From Leptospira sp. (GTDB lineage Bacteria > Spirochaetota > Leptospiria > Leptospirales > Leptospiraceae): 64,000 bases of DNA. The stretch lies in contig JACVCB010000020.1 of the NCBI GenBank assembly GCA_016742255.1, positions 1 through 64,000 of the forward strand, read 5' to 3'. Positions 39,894-51,343 of this stretch are shown here, piece after piece (within the stretch, counting starts at the first letter, position 1; every line of letters starts with the position of its first letter). Under the pieces are notes generated by a model that saw nothing but the letters and a program-made list of their open reading frames with translations, was not told where the DNA came from and did no database searches. Position numbers and translations under genes: made by a program.

Positions 39894-40898
39894 GGTTTTT
39901 TTTAACAAGTTTCCAAAAACATCTCTTCCTTTCTGGTTGAGGTGCGTTAAATCCGCAAAGTATCCATAGTCTTTTAAAAAACTAGATCTAAAATCATAAA
40001 CAACCCTTTGATTTTTGAAGTGAGTTTTTTCCATCCAATCAAATAATGAATCCGTAAATCCGTTTGCATTCTTAGTTGCCAAATCCATTTCCATTTGAGG
40101 CGAAAAAGGAATTCTAAGTATAACAACTTCTAACTTTTGTTTTTCCCATTCTTGTATTGTTTGGACCCACAACTGAATTGATAACTCTCTTTTCCCAGCA
40201 AGGATTGTTGTATCCAAATTTGGGAACTTGTCACCTTCCTTTAAAGTTGGATCATCATTTATTGATTTCCATATCCAAGCTCCACTTTTGAGTCTCATAC
40301 TATTTTGAATCGCATCAAACTCTAACCTTCTCCTTTTTAAATCTTCTTTCACAATCGGATCATAAAAGATACGATTTGTATTGGAACTGAGTCCAAAATA
40401 AGGAAACATTTGGATAACAAACTTCCAACTTAGATCTGCTAGGTTGCTAAAATATGCCTTCCTTAGTAAGGGTTCTGTTATATGATGAAATTCAAAACCA
40501 CCAAAAGAATAATACAATTGTTTGTGTGCATCTGTGATCGAGTTTTTACTTGTATTGAGAGGAGAGATGTTAACGTATACTTTTCTTAGATTGGGAAGTT
40601 TACTAATTATGCTAAGAGTATCGGACAAAATGCCCTCTGGTTGTTGGCTTGGTTTTGGTAGGAATAAAACTTCGTCCAAAGAAACAGATTCAATCTCTGC
40701 AATCGTTTCTGGTAAAATCCCACTGACTATCTGACTATCACCTAAAACTAAGATTTTTGCTTTTGGATTCCAGTTTCGATCTTTTGCGAAATACCAGTAG
40801 ATGGAAGTTGTATCACAATACGGAACTAAATACTTCCATGTAAAATGCATCAGTAATGAAATAACAAATAAGAGAAGGATTAAAAATCGAAGTTTCAT
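39855..40898 (-). CDS. DUF1574-type SGNH-like membrane-anchored protein
   Basis: A 347-residue protein with one N-terminal membrane helix (residues 4-22), a GDSQ block I (VLGDSQIVSG) and a C-terminal DLTHLNQKGRDVF in place of the DxxH catalytic pair. This matches the DUF1574/AlgX-DltD-like group, which works with MBOAT acyltransferases to modify envelope polymers. It is 34 bases downstream of the MBOAT gene. The Asp-x-x-His spacing is kept (D-L-T-H), so it may be an active acyltransferase or esterase. Confidence 0.7.
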   Translation of the reverse strand: MKLRFLILLLFVISLLMHFTWKYLVPYCDTTSIYWYFAKDRNWNPKAKILVLGDSQIVSGILPETIAEIESVSLDEVLFLPKPSQQPEGILSDTLSIISKLPNLRKVYVNISPLNTSKNSITDAHKQLYYSFGGFEFHHITEPLLRKAYFSNLADLSWKFVIQMFPYFGLSSNTNRIFYDPIVKEDLKRRRLEFDAIQNSMRLKSGAWIWKSINDDPTLKEGDKFPNLDTTILAGKRELSIQLWVQTIQEWEKQKLEVVILRIPFSPQMEMDLATKNANGFTDSLFDWMEKTHFKNQRVVYDFRSSFLKDYGYFADLTHLNQKGRDVFGNLLKKTLLDHTNSSAKGM

Positions 40899-40932
40899 TG
40901 GTTAAATTTCTAAAGAATGTGATACTGTCCGT

Positions 40933-42330
40933 TTAAAATTGAAAATAAAAAAAATCTTCTTTAGCAAAAGGAGAAACTAATGAAAACCAACAAAATCCAA
41001 TCATAAATAACACACCAAATACATATGGTGTTTCATTCACAAAAAAATTCGGTCTTTCCGTTCCCTTCACCTCTTGCCAAACATCAAATAAAACTAAAGG
41101 TAATATGATCAATAAAAGTGAATAAGGAATGAAGGAAGGATGTGGTATGTGTTGTAAGTTTTTAACAATGAGTAATGATTCGGAAGGCGAATTGATACGA
41201 AATAAAAGAAGGCCCAATGAAAAACTATAAAAAGTAAAAAGGATACCCAGGACTTTTAAGAATGGATTTTGGAATTGAGTGAGACCCATATGTTTCAAAA
41301 TTCGATACAGAATCAAACAAATTCCTAAATACAAACCCCAAATGATAAAACCGTAACCTGCCCCATGCCAAATCCCAGTCAGAAACCAAACCAATAATAA
41401 ATTAGAATTCTCTCTCAGAAATCCATGCCGATTCCCACCTAACTTAATATAAACATAATCACGTAACCATGTAGAAAGAGAAATATGCCACTTTGACCAA
41501 AATTCTGATGGGTTGGAAGAAAAGAATGGTCTTTTAAAATTGTTCATGAGCTCAAAACCCAACATTTCGGCAAGTCCCATAGCACATAACGAATATCCAA
41601 AAAAATCTGCATACACTTGGAAGGCAATGCTTGGAGCCACAATCCACAAGATTCCAGGCTCTAAAGTTCCAAAGGAACTTGCCATGGTTCCCACATAACG
41701 AGACAAAGGATCAGCAATGCTTGATTTGATGAATACTCCAAAACAAAATAGAGAAAGACCATTCCAGATTTTTTCTTTTGAAATGAATTTTTCAGATTCA
41801 AATTGAGGGATTAAATTGCCTGGTCTTTCAATTGGTCCAAGCAACAATAACGGAAAAAATAAATCATATAATACGAAGGTAAAAAAGTTTTTACATACTT
41901 TGATTCTGTGATCATATACCTCGATCAAATAACTAATATTATGAAAGGTATAAAAAGAAATTCCAATTGGCAATAATAGATTCGGTTTCCAAAGAGGTGA
42001 TTCTCCTCCAAATTCAATTTTCAGATCAGAATAGATATCCCATACAAACAAAAAATACTTAAAGACTCCCAAATACAGGATATTGGCAATGATACCAAAT
42101 ACAAAGATTCTCTTACGAAGTGTCGAATCATTTGAATCAATGAGAATCCCCATAAGAAAATTAAAAATGATAGAAGCTATAAGTAAAATTGTCCCAACGA
42201 TCCCCCATTGTGAGTAAAAATACAATCCAAAGAGGATTAATAATGTTTTGCGAATGGTGAAGGATGAATAAAAATAAATTAAATAAAAAAGAGAAAAGTG
42301 TAAGACGAAAGTGAGTGAGTTAAATAACAC
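40933..42330 (-). CDS. MBOAT-family O-acyltransferase (AlgI-like)
   Basis: A 465-residue membrane protein with about ten helices. It has the AlgI-type FFGYSLCAMGLAEMLGFEL region, the SEFWSKWHISLSTWLRDYVYI motif and the catalytic histidine in GIWHGAG (about residue 330). Family members transfer acyl groups to sugars of the envelope. The start is GTG at 42330, with no clear ribosome site, 10 bases from the GAF-protein stop. Together with the DUF1574-like gene it forms the usual two-gene acylation unit. Confidence 0.88.
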   Translation of the reverse strand: MLFNSLTFVLHFSLFYLIYFYSSFTIRKTLLILFGLYFYSQWGIVGTILLIASIIFNFLMGILIDSNDSTLRKRIFVFGIIANILYLGVFKYFLFVWDIYSDLKIEFGGESPLWKPNLLLPIGISFYTFHNISYLIEVYDHRIKVCKNFFTFVLYDLFFPLLLLGPIERPGNLIPQFESEKFISKEKIWNGLSLFCFGVFIKSSIADPLSRYVGTMASSFGTLEPGILWIVAPSIAFQVYADFFGYSLCAMGLAEMLGFELMNNFKRPFFSSNPSEFWSKWHISLSTWLRDYVYIKLGGNRHGFLRENSNLLLVWFLTGIWHGAGYGFIIWGLYLGICLILYRILKHMGLTQFQNPFLKVLGILFTFYSFSLGLLLFRINSPSESLLIVKNLQHIPHPSFIPYSLLLIILPLVLFDVWQEVKGTERPNFFVNETPYVFGVLFMIGFCWFSLVSPFAKEDFFYFQF

Positions 42331-42339
42331 AAAGGTAAA

Positions 42340-44463
42340 TTAAGCTTCTTCTACCATTTCCAAAAATTGGTTTTTGTCTTTGGTATCATGAGGGTATGCT
42401 AAGGTCAAAACTCGGTAACTTGCTCGGAAATTTCCGATGATTGTTTCTTCTTTTTTAGCAAAGGACGATTTGATCTTTTTAATTACCACATCTGTTTCTT
42501 CTTTGTCTTTCCCATGCAGAACTAAAACAAATTTCCCTTGTCCTACCCTTGTGAAGAAATCCAGTTCACTAATATGGTCCATCATCGTTTTTCGTAAAGT
42601 ATCTGCGTATCTAGCAAATGTTCCTGTTCCAACCAAATGGATCATTCTAGAAACATTTTGAATTTTAAATAGCGAAACAGTAAAAGAAGCCTTAAGGCTA
42701 GAAGCTTTTTCCATCTCAGCAAGGATACGAGATTCTAAAGGATTAAATGGATTACGGAATAATGCTTCCTTTTCTTGCAGAATGAGTAAGTTAGCAAAAA
42801 CGGGAGCTGATGTTTCAAGCATAGAAACAGCAACATCACGAGTTGTGTCAGTCCAAGCAGATCCAGTAGAGTGAATGATGACCATTCCAACTAACCAATT
42901 CAAGTTGATGATTGGAAGAATTGTAAATTCACTCATGATTCCCAATTCGTCATTTGTAAAAATTGATTTGAGTTCGGCATCTTCTCGAAAATTTTCAAGT
43001 TTGTAAACTCCTGATACATTAGATACCATACCAACAATATCAGAGTCCTTACTGAGCCTGAAATCTTTTGTCCTTTCAGGCAAAATAAAATTCGATCCAA
43101 AAACTATATAGTCAGATCTTGTTTCGGAATCAAGAACCAAGAAAGAGAATTGTTTAACACCCAATTTGTTTTTAATGTTATCGATTAAAAAATCATAAGC
43201 TTCGTCCATTTTGCGCACTTTCGAAAAATCACGCACAAACTGAAGAACTGATTCATTGATTTCTATCACTTCTTTTGCATGTACTAAATCATCATTAATC
43301 GATTCAAATTCGGATACCCTCTCAAATACTGAACCTGCAATATCACCTACAATTTTCGCAAATTCTAAATCATCTGTGATATATTCTTCACCATTAATGA
43401 GTTTTCCAAGCGATAATACTCCGAAACATTTTTCGCCATGTCGAATTGGGACAAGAATCTCAGATCCCATTTCATTTAATAAATTTAATTCCCGATTTGG
43501 TAATCTTGATGATTTAAATTCACCAGCATAGATGACAGTTTCCGAGTCAGAAATCCTAGAATAAATTTCATCACCAGGAGAAAGATACCAAGCATCTTTT
43601 GAAGTGATCCCTTGTGCAGCGACTGCTTCCCATTTTGTATTTTTAGGATTTGTTGAGGTTAAGATGACTACTGAATGACAACCAACTTGTCCAATTAAGC
43701 TGTAGACTAAGTTTTCAAAAAAATCTGAAAATTCTTTTGAAGAAGCAATTTCCTTTGTAATCTCAAAGATTGCTTGGTAATTCTCAATTCGTTTTTTGGA
43801 AGCCAAATGATATGCCATTGGTGCAGTTCCAAAATCAGATTCATCATCGAATAATACTTCTTCACCGATTGGTGCAGGGTCTTCTTTTGCTGGTCGTAAT
43901 GGTTGTTTTGCAGCTTCTTTTTTTGCCTCGTTTTCCCATTCGTCAAAAAGATTTACTTCAGGTAGAGGTGCATCAGGCTCATTTAAATCATCATGATAAT
44001 CACGATCAATCAAATCGTCACCTAACTCAGGTTCTTCTTCAGAATCTGAATCTGAGGCAACTGGTTCATATGGATTTGATTCTTCATGTAATGAATTCAA
44101 ATCATCTTCTAAATTTGAAATTGGATTTTCTTTCCAATCATCGTGACTTTCACTTAAATCGCCAAAGTCTGAATCTGTAAGTTCAGGAATATCACTTAAG
44201 TCAAATTCTTCTTCCCCATCTGGACTTGGTAAATCACCAATTTCAGTCGCAAGTGAATCTGAGATTGCTTCATCTAACCAATCTGAGTCGGTGTCAGAAA
44301 CAGGTATGGATTCGGTAATATTTTGGCCAGGGGAAGGATCTTCATCCCGAAAATGTTCCGCTTTTTTTAGTAAGGATGGAGTGTCTTTTTTTGCAGATGG
44401 AGTTTGGGATACTTTTGTTTCCGAAGTTTTTTTAATCTCTTCGGCACGATCAAGAAGTCCCAC
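42340..44463 (-). CDS. GAF-domain protein with degenerate GGDEF-like C-terminus
   Basis: A 707-residue protein. The N-terminal 210 residues are acidic and low complexity (rich in D, E, S). Two GAF domains follow (about 230-395 and 400-560), the first with KCFGVLSLG. The C-terminal 130 residues align with a GGDEF domain, but the active-site loop reads VGQGKFVLVL, so diguanylate cyclase activity is unlikely. The start is GTG, two bases after the stop of the acidic repeat protein and with GGAG upstream. It may be a signalling scaffold or c-di-GMP sensor. Confidence 0.75.
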   Translation of the reverse strand: MGLLDRAEEIKKTSETKVSQTPSAKKDTPSLLKKAEHFRDEDPSPGQNITESIPVSDTDSDWLDEAISDSLATEIGDLPSPDGEEEFDLSDIPELTDSDFGDLSESHDDWKENPISNLEDDLNSLHEESNPYEPVASDSDSEEEPELGDDLIDRDYHDDLNEPDAPLPEVNLFDEWENEAKKEAAKQPLRPAKEDPAPIGEEVLFDDESDFGTAPMAYHLASKKRIENYQAIFEITKEIASSKEFSDFFENLVYSLIGQVGCHSVVILTSTNPKNTKWEAVAAQGITSKDAWYLSPGDEIYSRISDSETVIYAGEFKSSRLPNRELNLLNEMGSEILVPIRHGEKCFGVLSLGKLINGEEYITDDLEFAKIVGDIAGSVFERVSEFESINDDLVHAKEVIEINESVLQFVRDFSKVRKMDEAYDFLIDNIKNKLGVKQFSFLVLDSETRSDYIVFGSNFILPERTKDFRLSKDSDIVGMVSNVSGVYKLENFREDAELKSIFTNDELGIMSEFTILPIINLNWLVGMVIIHSTGSAWTDTTRDVAVSMLETSAPVFANLLILQEKEALFRNPFNPLESRILAEMEKASSLKASFTVSLFKIQNVSRMIHLVGTGTFARYADTLRKTMMDHISELDFFTRVGQGKFVLVLHGKDKEETDVVIKKIKSSFAKKEETIIGNFRASYRVLTLAYPHDTKDKNQFLEMVEEA

Positions 44464-44464
44464 T

Positions 44465-46780
44465 TTATAACTCCAGTTCTTTCATCATTTTTTTGTATAA
44501 CTCAAAGTATTGAGACTTAGAGAATTCTCGAATGACTTCATCTGGAAGATTGCCAAGTAAGTTATCAAGATAACTGAGAACTTTTTTACGATCACCAACT
44601 GATAGATGGTCACCACCTGCTTCCGCAAATGCATCTTCTGATTCTTTGTTGGTTGCAGGAGCTGATACGTCAGATTTACGTAATTCTTCCAGTGGAGAAA
44701 GTTTTCCCTCCATTGCATACTCATCTAAATCAACTTCAAATTCTTCCGAATCATCTGAAGCAAGAGTAGGAGTTCTTATTTCGTGGGAAAGATCATGAGT
44801 TAGGTCAAAACTATCATCGATTGTAACATCTGAGGATAAATCACCAAAATCAGATTCTCCTTCATGTTCCACCAAGTCGATGTCTTCCATCGGCTCTAAG
44901 TCAAATTCAGAAGTGGATGTTTCTTCTGTTGGTTCTAAATTGAAATCAGCAATCGGTTCTTCATCAATCTGTTCAGAAAGAGTAAACTCTTCTTCTTCAG
45001 GTAAATTGGCAATGTCTTCCAATCCTTCCCCTGGAAGTTCTTCACCTAAAATTGCATCTAAACTTTCTGGTGAAAGTGTGACATCTTCTTGTTCAATTTC
45101 TGCTTCAAGATCAGGCATTCCACCATGTTCCGAGGAATCATCTTCTTCTTCGGTTGCGGTAATGTTCTCTAACTCTTCCATTGAAAGTGCAATGGATTCG
45201 TCTTCTTCCTCTTCAGCCAATAGGTCAGATTTTGGTGTTAGGTCTTCTTCGTATGGAAGTGGTGCGCGGTCTAAACTATCTACTAATTCTTCATCTGAAA
45301 CTTCTTCAGCTTCGGCTGCAATGGAATCTAGTTCTTCTAAAGAAAGTGCAATTGGTCCTTCCTCTTCTTCCTCTGAAGAAGATTCAAATCCTTCCATTTC
45401 ACCTTCCAATCCTTCTGTAGGTTCGGAAACATCAGATTCAGGTTCACCAAAATCAAATCCAAAATCATCACCTAGATCTGTATCCAATTCATGATGTTCT
45501 TCTTCAGTTTCATCTTCTTCAATTGGATCATTGGCGATAATACTACCAAGTTCGTCTGCACTTAGCGTGATGGATTCATCTTCAATTTCTTCACTGAGCA
45601 GATCAGAACTTGTATCGTCCATACCATCGGCGCTCACTTCACCAGAGATATTTTCCAATTCTTCTAAAGAAAGAGTAAGTGGACCTTCCTCCTCTTCTTC
45701 TGAAGTGGTTTCATCATCGGTAGCAGGCTCAAACTCACCACCTAACAGATCAAAACTACTATCTTCATCTGTAAAACTTGGTAAATCTTCGTGATCATCA
45801 GTAGCTAAAAACTCTTCTTCGGAAGCTAATGTTTCTTCTAAACTTGCTTCGCCACCAGCACCGAGTATGCTGCCTAGCTCTTCATCTGAAAGTGTAAGAT
45901 TTTCATCTTCTTTGTTATGGCCGAATAATTCTTCTTCTTCTGGGTCAACTAATGATGTGAAACTAGTTTCTTCGTCTCCACCGGGTCCCAAATCATCTTG
46001 AGGGACAAAGGTTTCTTCATTGTCGTAGTCTGTTAAATCAAATTGTGGTTTGCCTTCTTCGTCAAAAGCAAGTGTTGTATCTATCTCTGAATCATCTAAA
46101 TCAAGATCTAAATCAGAATGTTCATCAATGAGTGTATTTTCTGCGTCAAAATTGTCTTGGAAATTTTGATCACGATTTGGTAATCCAGAATGTTCTTCTT
46201 CTGGTAGAGAACCTGTGATGTTTTCCAATTCTTCTAATGAAAGAGATATTGGACCATCTTCTTCTTCGTCAGGTGATGTAGCTTGTTTTTTGGAAGTTAA
46301 AATTCCATCTTCACCATTTAAAATAGATTCAATCTCTTTATCGAGATCAATTAAATCATCATCAAATTCTAATTCTAAATCTTCATCATCCAAATCAATG
46401 GATTGTTTGTTTTGTGAGTTTGTTGGCTGTTTAGGATGATGGTCTTTTTCGGATTCTTCTTCGTAATCTGAAAAATCTGCATGTATGTCTTCATCATGCA
46501 AAATTGGATCTTCTTCCCCTAGTAAATTTAAGTCAGAGTCTAAATCAATATCAAGTATATCATCATAATCATCTGATGAAGCAACTAAATCAGAAATTGA
46601 TTCATCTTCATCGTCAAAAGCGGAAATGTCATCTAAGTTTGGTGCTTCAATTCCTGGTGATACATCTAAATCATCTTCACCAATTTCAAAATCATCCAAA
46701 TCTAATGAAAACGAGTCTTCATCGAGTATAGGTTCGATGTTTTCTAGATCTTCGTTTTGATTCTGTTCTTGATCCGCCAT
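44465..46780 (-). CDS. very acidic repeat protein, function unknown
   Basis: A 771-residue protein composed mostly of D, E, S and L. It contains at least seven copies of a motif close to xxLSxEELxxI, near residues 176-190, 293-307, 366-380, 402-416, 475-489, 528-542 and 566-580, separated by acidic linkers of variable length. The last 45 residues (SVGDRKKVLSYLDNLLGNLPDEVIREFSKS...) are a helical domain of ordinary composition. No signal peptide or membrane helix is visible. It lies between the SLBB protein and the GAF protein, two bases from the latter, so co-expression is likely. Confidence 0.7.
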   Translation of the reverse strand: MADQEQNQNEDLENIEPILDEDSFSLDLDDFEIGEDDLDVSPGIEAPNLDDISAFDDEDESISDLVASSDDYDDILDIDLDSDLNLLGEEDPILHDEDIHADFSDYEEESEKDHHPKQPTNSQNKQSIDLDDEDLELEFDDDLIDLDKEIESILNGEDGILTSKKQATSPDEEEDGPISLSLEELENITGSLPEEEHSGLPNRDQNFQDNFDAENTLIDEHSDLDLDLDDSEIDTTLAFDEEGKPQFDLTDYDNEETFVPQDDLGPGGDEETSFTSLVDPEEEELFGHNKEDENLTLSDEELGSILGAGGEASLEETLASEEEFLATDDHEDLPSFTDEDSSFDLLGGEFEPATDDETTSEEEEEGPLTLSLEELENISGEVSADGMDDTSSDLLSEEIEDESITLSADELGSIIANDPIEEDETEEEHHELDTDLGDDFGFDFGEPESDVSEPTEGLEGEMEGFESSSEEEEEGPIALSLEELDSIAAEAEEVSDEELVDSLDRAPLPYEEDLTPKSDLLAEEEEDESIALSMEELENITATEEEDDSSEHGGMPDLEAEIEQEDVTLSPESLDAILGEELPGEGLEDIANLPEEEEFTLSEQIDEEPIADFNLEPTEETSTSEFDLEPMEDIDLVEHEGESDFGDLSSDVTIDDSFDLTHDLSHEIRTPTLASDDSEEFEVDLDEYAMEGKLSPLEELRKSDVSAPATNKESEDAFAEAGGDHLSVGDRKKVLSYLDNLLGNLPDEVIREFSKSQYFELYKKMMKELEL

Positions 46781-46789
46781 TCGCCTCGA

Positions 46790-47086
46790 TTACCGTTTTC
46801 CCAATTTTAGTATCTGGCCATCCTCTAACGGTTGTTCCAAGATACTGTCCTCCAGTTTGATTTGCGCCCCTGGTAATGTTCCACCAGCGATCCCAATTAA
46901 ATCGTTTCCATTAGAACCGGCATCAAGTGTATAAATTCCGGGGTTCACTACGGGTCCCTCAATTTTAACACGGATTGGTGCTTCCGAATAGATTCTTTTT
47001 CGCAAATCAGGGTTTTCCTTTAAGATCACCAATCCAGACAATATTACAATCAAGAATACCATTCGTCTGAGCCAGATTGGATTCAA
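46790..47086 (-). CDS. SLBB-domain protein with N-terminal membrane anchor
   Basis: A 98-residue protein with one N-terminal helix (residues 9-22) and an SLBB beta-grasp domain (PIRVKIEGPVVNPGIYTLDAGSNGNDLI) as found in polysaccharide-export and ComEA proteins. The start is TTG at 47086, with GAGGGGG seven bases upstream; an ATG at 47062 would remove most of the anchor's basic n-region. It follows atpC after 47 bases and precedes the acidic repeat gene. Confidence 0.75.
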   Translation of the reverse strand: MNPIWLRRMVFLIVILSGLVILKENPDLRKRIYSEAPIRVKIEGPVVNPGIYTLDAGSNGNDLIGIAGGTLPGAQIKLEDSILEQPLEDGQILKLGKR

Positions 47087-47133
47087 AGGAAATCCCCCTC
47101 TGGTTTATTTTCGGCAAGAAGGGGGGAAAAAAA

Positions 47134-47514
47134 TTAACGTTCGTGCAGTAAAATGCGAACTTTTGCTTTCTTTAGGAGATTTTCTTTCTCTTTCGAGGTT
47201 GGGAGAGATTCTGCTTCTTGTAAGAGCTCGATGGCGTGGTCATGAGTCAAATCGTCTTCAGAATCCCCACCTTCCGTGAGCACTCGGATTTGGTCATTTC
47301 TCACTTCACAAAATCCACCATCAATGGCGATTCGGAATTCTTTTCCTGCTGTATGCAACTTAATGAGGCCAAAATCGAGTTGTGACACAAGAGTTGCATG
47401 CCCAGGGAGAATTCCAAAATAACCCACTGAACCTGGCAGAATCACTGATTCTGCCTTGCCTTGGTAAAGGATTTTGTCCGGCGAGATGACTGTTAAAGTC
47501 AGTTCTTTACTCAT
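47134..47514 (-). CDS. atpC: ATP synthase F1 epsilon subunit
   Basis: A 126-residue epsilon subunit with the N-terminal beta-sandwich (LTLTVISPDKILYQGKAESVILPG, then GYFGILPGHATLVSQL) and a C-terminal helical hairpin. It regulates rotation and couples F1 to Fo. It is the last ATP synthase gene, 5 bases after atpD. Confidence 0.95.
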   Translation of the reverse strand: MSKELTLTVISPDKILYQGKAESVILPGSVGYFGILPGHATLVSQLDFGLIKLHTAGKEFRIAIDGGFCEVRNDQIRVLTEGGDSEDDLTHDHAIELLQEAESLPTSKEKENLLKKAKVRILLHER

Positions 47515-47519
47515 CCGAA

Positions 47520-48947
<1,428 letters not shown>

Positions 48948-49817
48948 TTAGGAGATGGCTTCCGCTCCCCCTACGATTTCTGAAATTTCCTGCGTAATTT
49001 TTGCCTGACGAACTCGGTTGTATCCACGTGTCAGAAGTTTGATCATCTCACCAGCGGCATCTGTAGCTGCTTTCATTGCAACTCTACGTGCAATGTGTTC
49101 GGAAGCAACAGACTCCAATATGATTTTTACAAATGTAGTTTTAATCACCATTGGTAGTAAGTTTTCTAAGATGGTTTTTGGATCTGGTTCATATAATACT
49201 TCTGGACCAGACGAACCTTTTGATCCCGTTTCTTCCATTTGGAGCGGAAGAACGGAAGTTATCTCAGGCTTTTGAGTTGCTGCTGAATAATAATGAGTGG
49301 AAATGATTTCAACAGAGTCCACCGATTCGTTGGCAAAACGTTCCATAAAATAAGAAGCAAGGTCATTCGCTTCTTTACTTCCGGCTTTGTCATCGATGCT
49401 GGTGTATGAAGTTACCAATTCAACTTTAGCAAATTTAAAGAAAGAGATCGCCTTTTTCCCTGCAGCATGGACTTCTACTTCCACACCTTTTGCCTTCAAC
49501 TCTTCGATACGGTTTTTGACCATACGAAGGAGATTGGAGTTAAAACCACCGCATAACCCACGGTTTGCGGCGATAGCAAGGATAGCGACCTTACGGATTT
49601 TATCCGGCTTCCTTAAGTAAGGGCTGTGAATGATCCCTGCAAGGCTAGACAAAGAAGATACTAACTCACGTGTTAAGTCAGCGTATGGTTTCGCCGCATT
49701 CACTTTGTTAGTGGCTTTTTTTGCCTTAGCCGTGGAGACCATCTCCATGGTTCGAGTGATTTTTCTCGTATTTTTAACCGAGTTAATCCTCTTTTTTATC
49801 TCACGCGGTGTCGCCAA
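48948..49817 (-). CDS. atpG: ATP synthase F1 gamma subunit
   Basis: A 289-residue central-stalk subunit that rotates in the alpha/beta hexamer. The N-terminal helix [27 protein letters not shown] and the C-terminal helix ([35 protein letters not shown]) are the family hallmarks, with [10 protein letters not shown] in the middle domain. It follows atpA after 11 bases. Confidence 0.97.
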   Translation of the reverse strand: MATPREIKKRINSVKNTRKITRTMEMVSTAKAKKATNKVNAAKPYADLTRELVSSLSSLAGIIHSPYLRKPDKIRKVAILAIAANRGLCGGFNSNLLRMVKNRIEELKAKGVEVEVHAAGKKAISFFKFAKVELVTSYTSIDDKAGSKEANDLASYFMERFANESVDSVEIISTHYYSAATQKPEITSVLPLQMEETGSKGSSGPEVLYEPDPKTILENLLPMVIKTTFVKIILESVASEHIARRVAMKAATDAAGEMIKLLTRGYNRVRQAKITQEISEIVGGAEAIS

Positions 49818-49828
49818 GATCTTTCCCC

Positions 49829-51343
49829 TTAGTTATTCTTTGCTAAAAAATGTTCTACAATCGATTTGATTGTTTTTTGCAGAGCTGCTTCTTGTTTTAC
49901 TTCTTTTGCAGTTCTGATTTCTTCCAAAATTTCTGCGTGTTGCTCTCTCATTGTTTTCAAAAGGAAAGTTTCGAATTCTCTTACTTTTGCAGTAGGAATT
50001 GTATCCATGAATCCTTTTGTTACAGCGAAGATCGAAATCACTTGTTCTTCTACCGGAGTTGGTGAGTTGTTTGGTTGTTTGAGAATTTCAAGAACTCGGT
50101 AACCACGATCAAGCTGCGCTTGTGTCACTGGGTCTAGTTCTGTTCCTAACTGTGCAAACGCTTCTAAGTCACGGAACTGAGCAAGGTCAGACTTAAGAGT
50201 TCCCGCTACTTTTTTCATCGCTTTGATTTGCGCTGCCGATCCAACCCGTGATACAGAAATCCCCACATCCACCGCAGGGCGAAGACCCGATGCAAAGAGG
50301 TTGGATTGGAGGTAAATCTGACCATCAGTGATGGAGATTACGTTTGTAGGAATGTATGCTGATACTTCCCCTTCTTGTGTTTCGATGATCGGAAGTGCCG
50401 TCATAGACCCACCACCAAATTTATCATCTAGTTTCGCTGCTCTTTCAAGCAAACGAGAGTGAAGGTAGAATACGTCCCCAGGGTATGCTTCACGACCTGG
50501 TGGGCGGCGAAGTAAAAGTGACATTTGTCGGTAAGCAACGGCCTGTTTGGAAAGGTCATCATAAACAACGAGAGTTGCTTTTCCTTCTTCATACATAAAG
50601 TATTCAGCCATTGTCGCACCAGAGTAAGGCGCAATGTATAACATAGGAGCTGGTTCAGATGCGTTAGCAGATACGATGATCGTGTATTCAAGAGCACCTT
50701 TTTCGCGTAACATTTCGATGGTGGAAGCAACAGTAGATGCTTTTTGTCCAATCGCTACGTAAACGCAGATCACACCTTTCCCTTTTTGGTTGATGATGGT
50801 GTCGATTGCGATGGAAGTTTTTCCAGTTCCACGGTCACCAATGATGAGCTCTCTTTGTCCACGTCCAATTGGGATCATCGCATCAATCGCTTTGATACCT
50901 GTTTGCATTGGTTCATGAACGGATTTTCTCATTGCGATTCCAGGAGCCGGAGACTCAACTGGTCTTGTTTTTTTCGCGTTGAGTGGTCCTTTTCCATCGA
51001 TCACTTCCCCAAGAGGGTTAAGCACTCGACCAAGAAGTTCTGGTCCCACTGGAACTTCGAAGATTTTTCCCACACGTTTAACTGTGAAACCTTCTTCGAT
51101 TTTAATATAATCACCAAAGATAACAACCCCAACTGAATTTTCTTCTAAGTTGAAGGCTTGGCCTCGAACTCCGTTTTGGAATTCAACGAGCTCTCCTGAC
51201 ATTACGTTTGTGAGTCCGTAAACTCTCGCAATCCCGTCCCCGACTTCGAGAACTGTTCCGACTTCTTCAACTTGAAGGTCTTTCTTGAAGTTTTTAATTT
51301 CTTGTTTTAGTACCGACGTTACTTCGTCTGTTTTAATTTTCAT
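49829..51343 (-). CDS. atpA: ATP synthase F1 alpha subunit
   Basis: A 504-residue alpha subunit with Walker [11 protein letters not shown] (about 171-180), [16 protein letters not shown], the [16 protein letters not shown] motif and the regulatory-site arginine in the [10 protein letters not shown] region. It forms the alternating hexamer with beta. Its start overlaps atpH by 4 bases. Confidence 0.98.
   Translation of the reverse strand: MKIKTDEVTSVLKQEIKNFKKDLQVEEVGTVLEVGDGIARVYGLTNVMSGELVEFQNGVRGQAFNLEENSVGVVIFGDYIKIEEGFTVKRVGKIFEVPVGPELLGRVLNPLGEVIDGKGPLNAKKTRPVESPAPGIAMRKSVHEPMQTGIKAIDAMIPIGRGQRELIIGDRGTGKTSIAIDTIINQKGKGVICVYVAIGQKASTVASTIEMLREKGALEYTIIVSANASEPAPMLYIAPYSGATMAEYFMYEEGKATLVVYDDLSKQAVAYRQMSLLLRRPPGREAYPGDVFYLHSRLLERAAKLDDKFGGGSMTALPIIETQEGEVSAYIPTNVISITDGQIYLQSNLFASGLRPAVDVGISVSRVGSAAQIKAMKKVAGTLKSDLAQFRDLEAFAQLGTELDPVTQAQLDRGYRVLEILKQPNNSPTPVEEQVISIFAVTKGFMDTIPTAKVREFETFLLKTMREQHAEILEEIRTAKEVKQEAALQKTIKSIVEHFLAKNN

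Noticed and set aside
44880..45794. Long serine-rich plus-strand ORFs opposite the acidic repeat gene
   Set aside because: They are the reverse complement of GAA/GAT/TCT-rich codons; serine runs are a by-product of the acidic gene, and there is no ribosome site.
47087..47133. Terminator after atpC
   Set aside because: CCCCC and GGGGG runs could pair across about 20 bases, but the stem is imperfect and no T-run follows; the G-run is better explained as the ribosome site of the SLBB gene.
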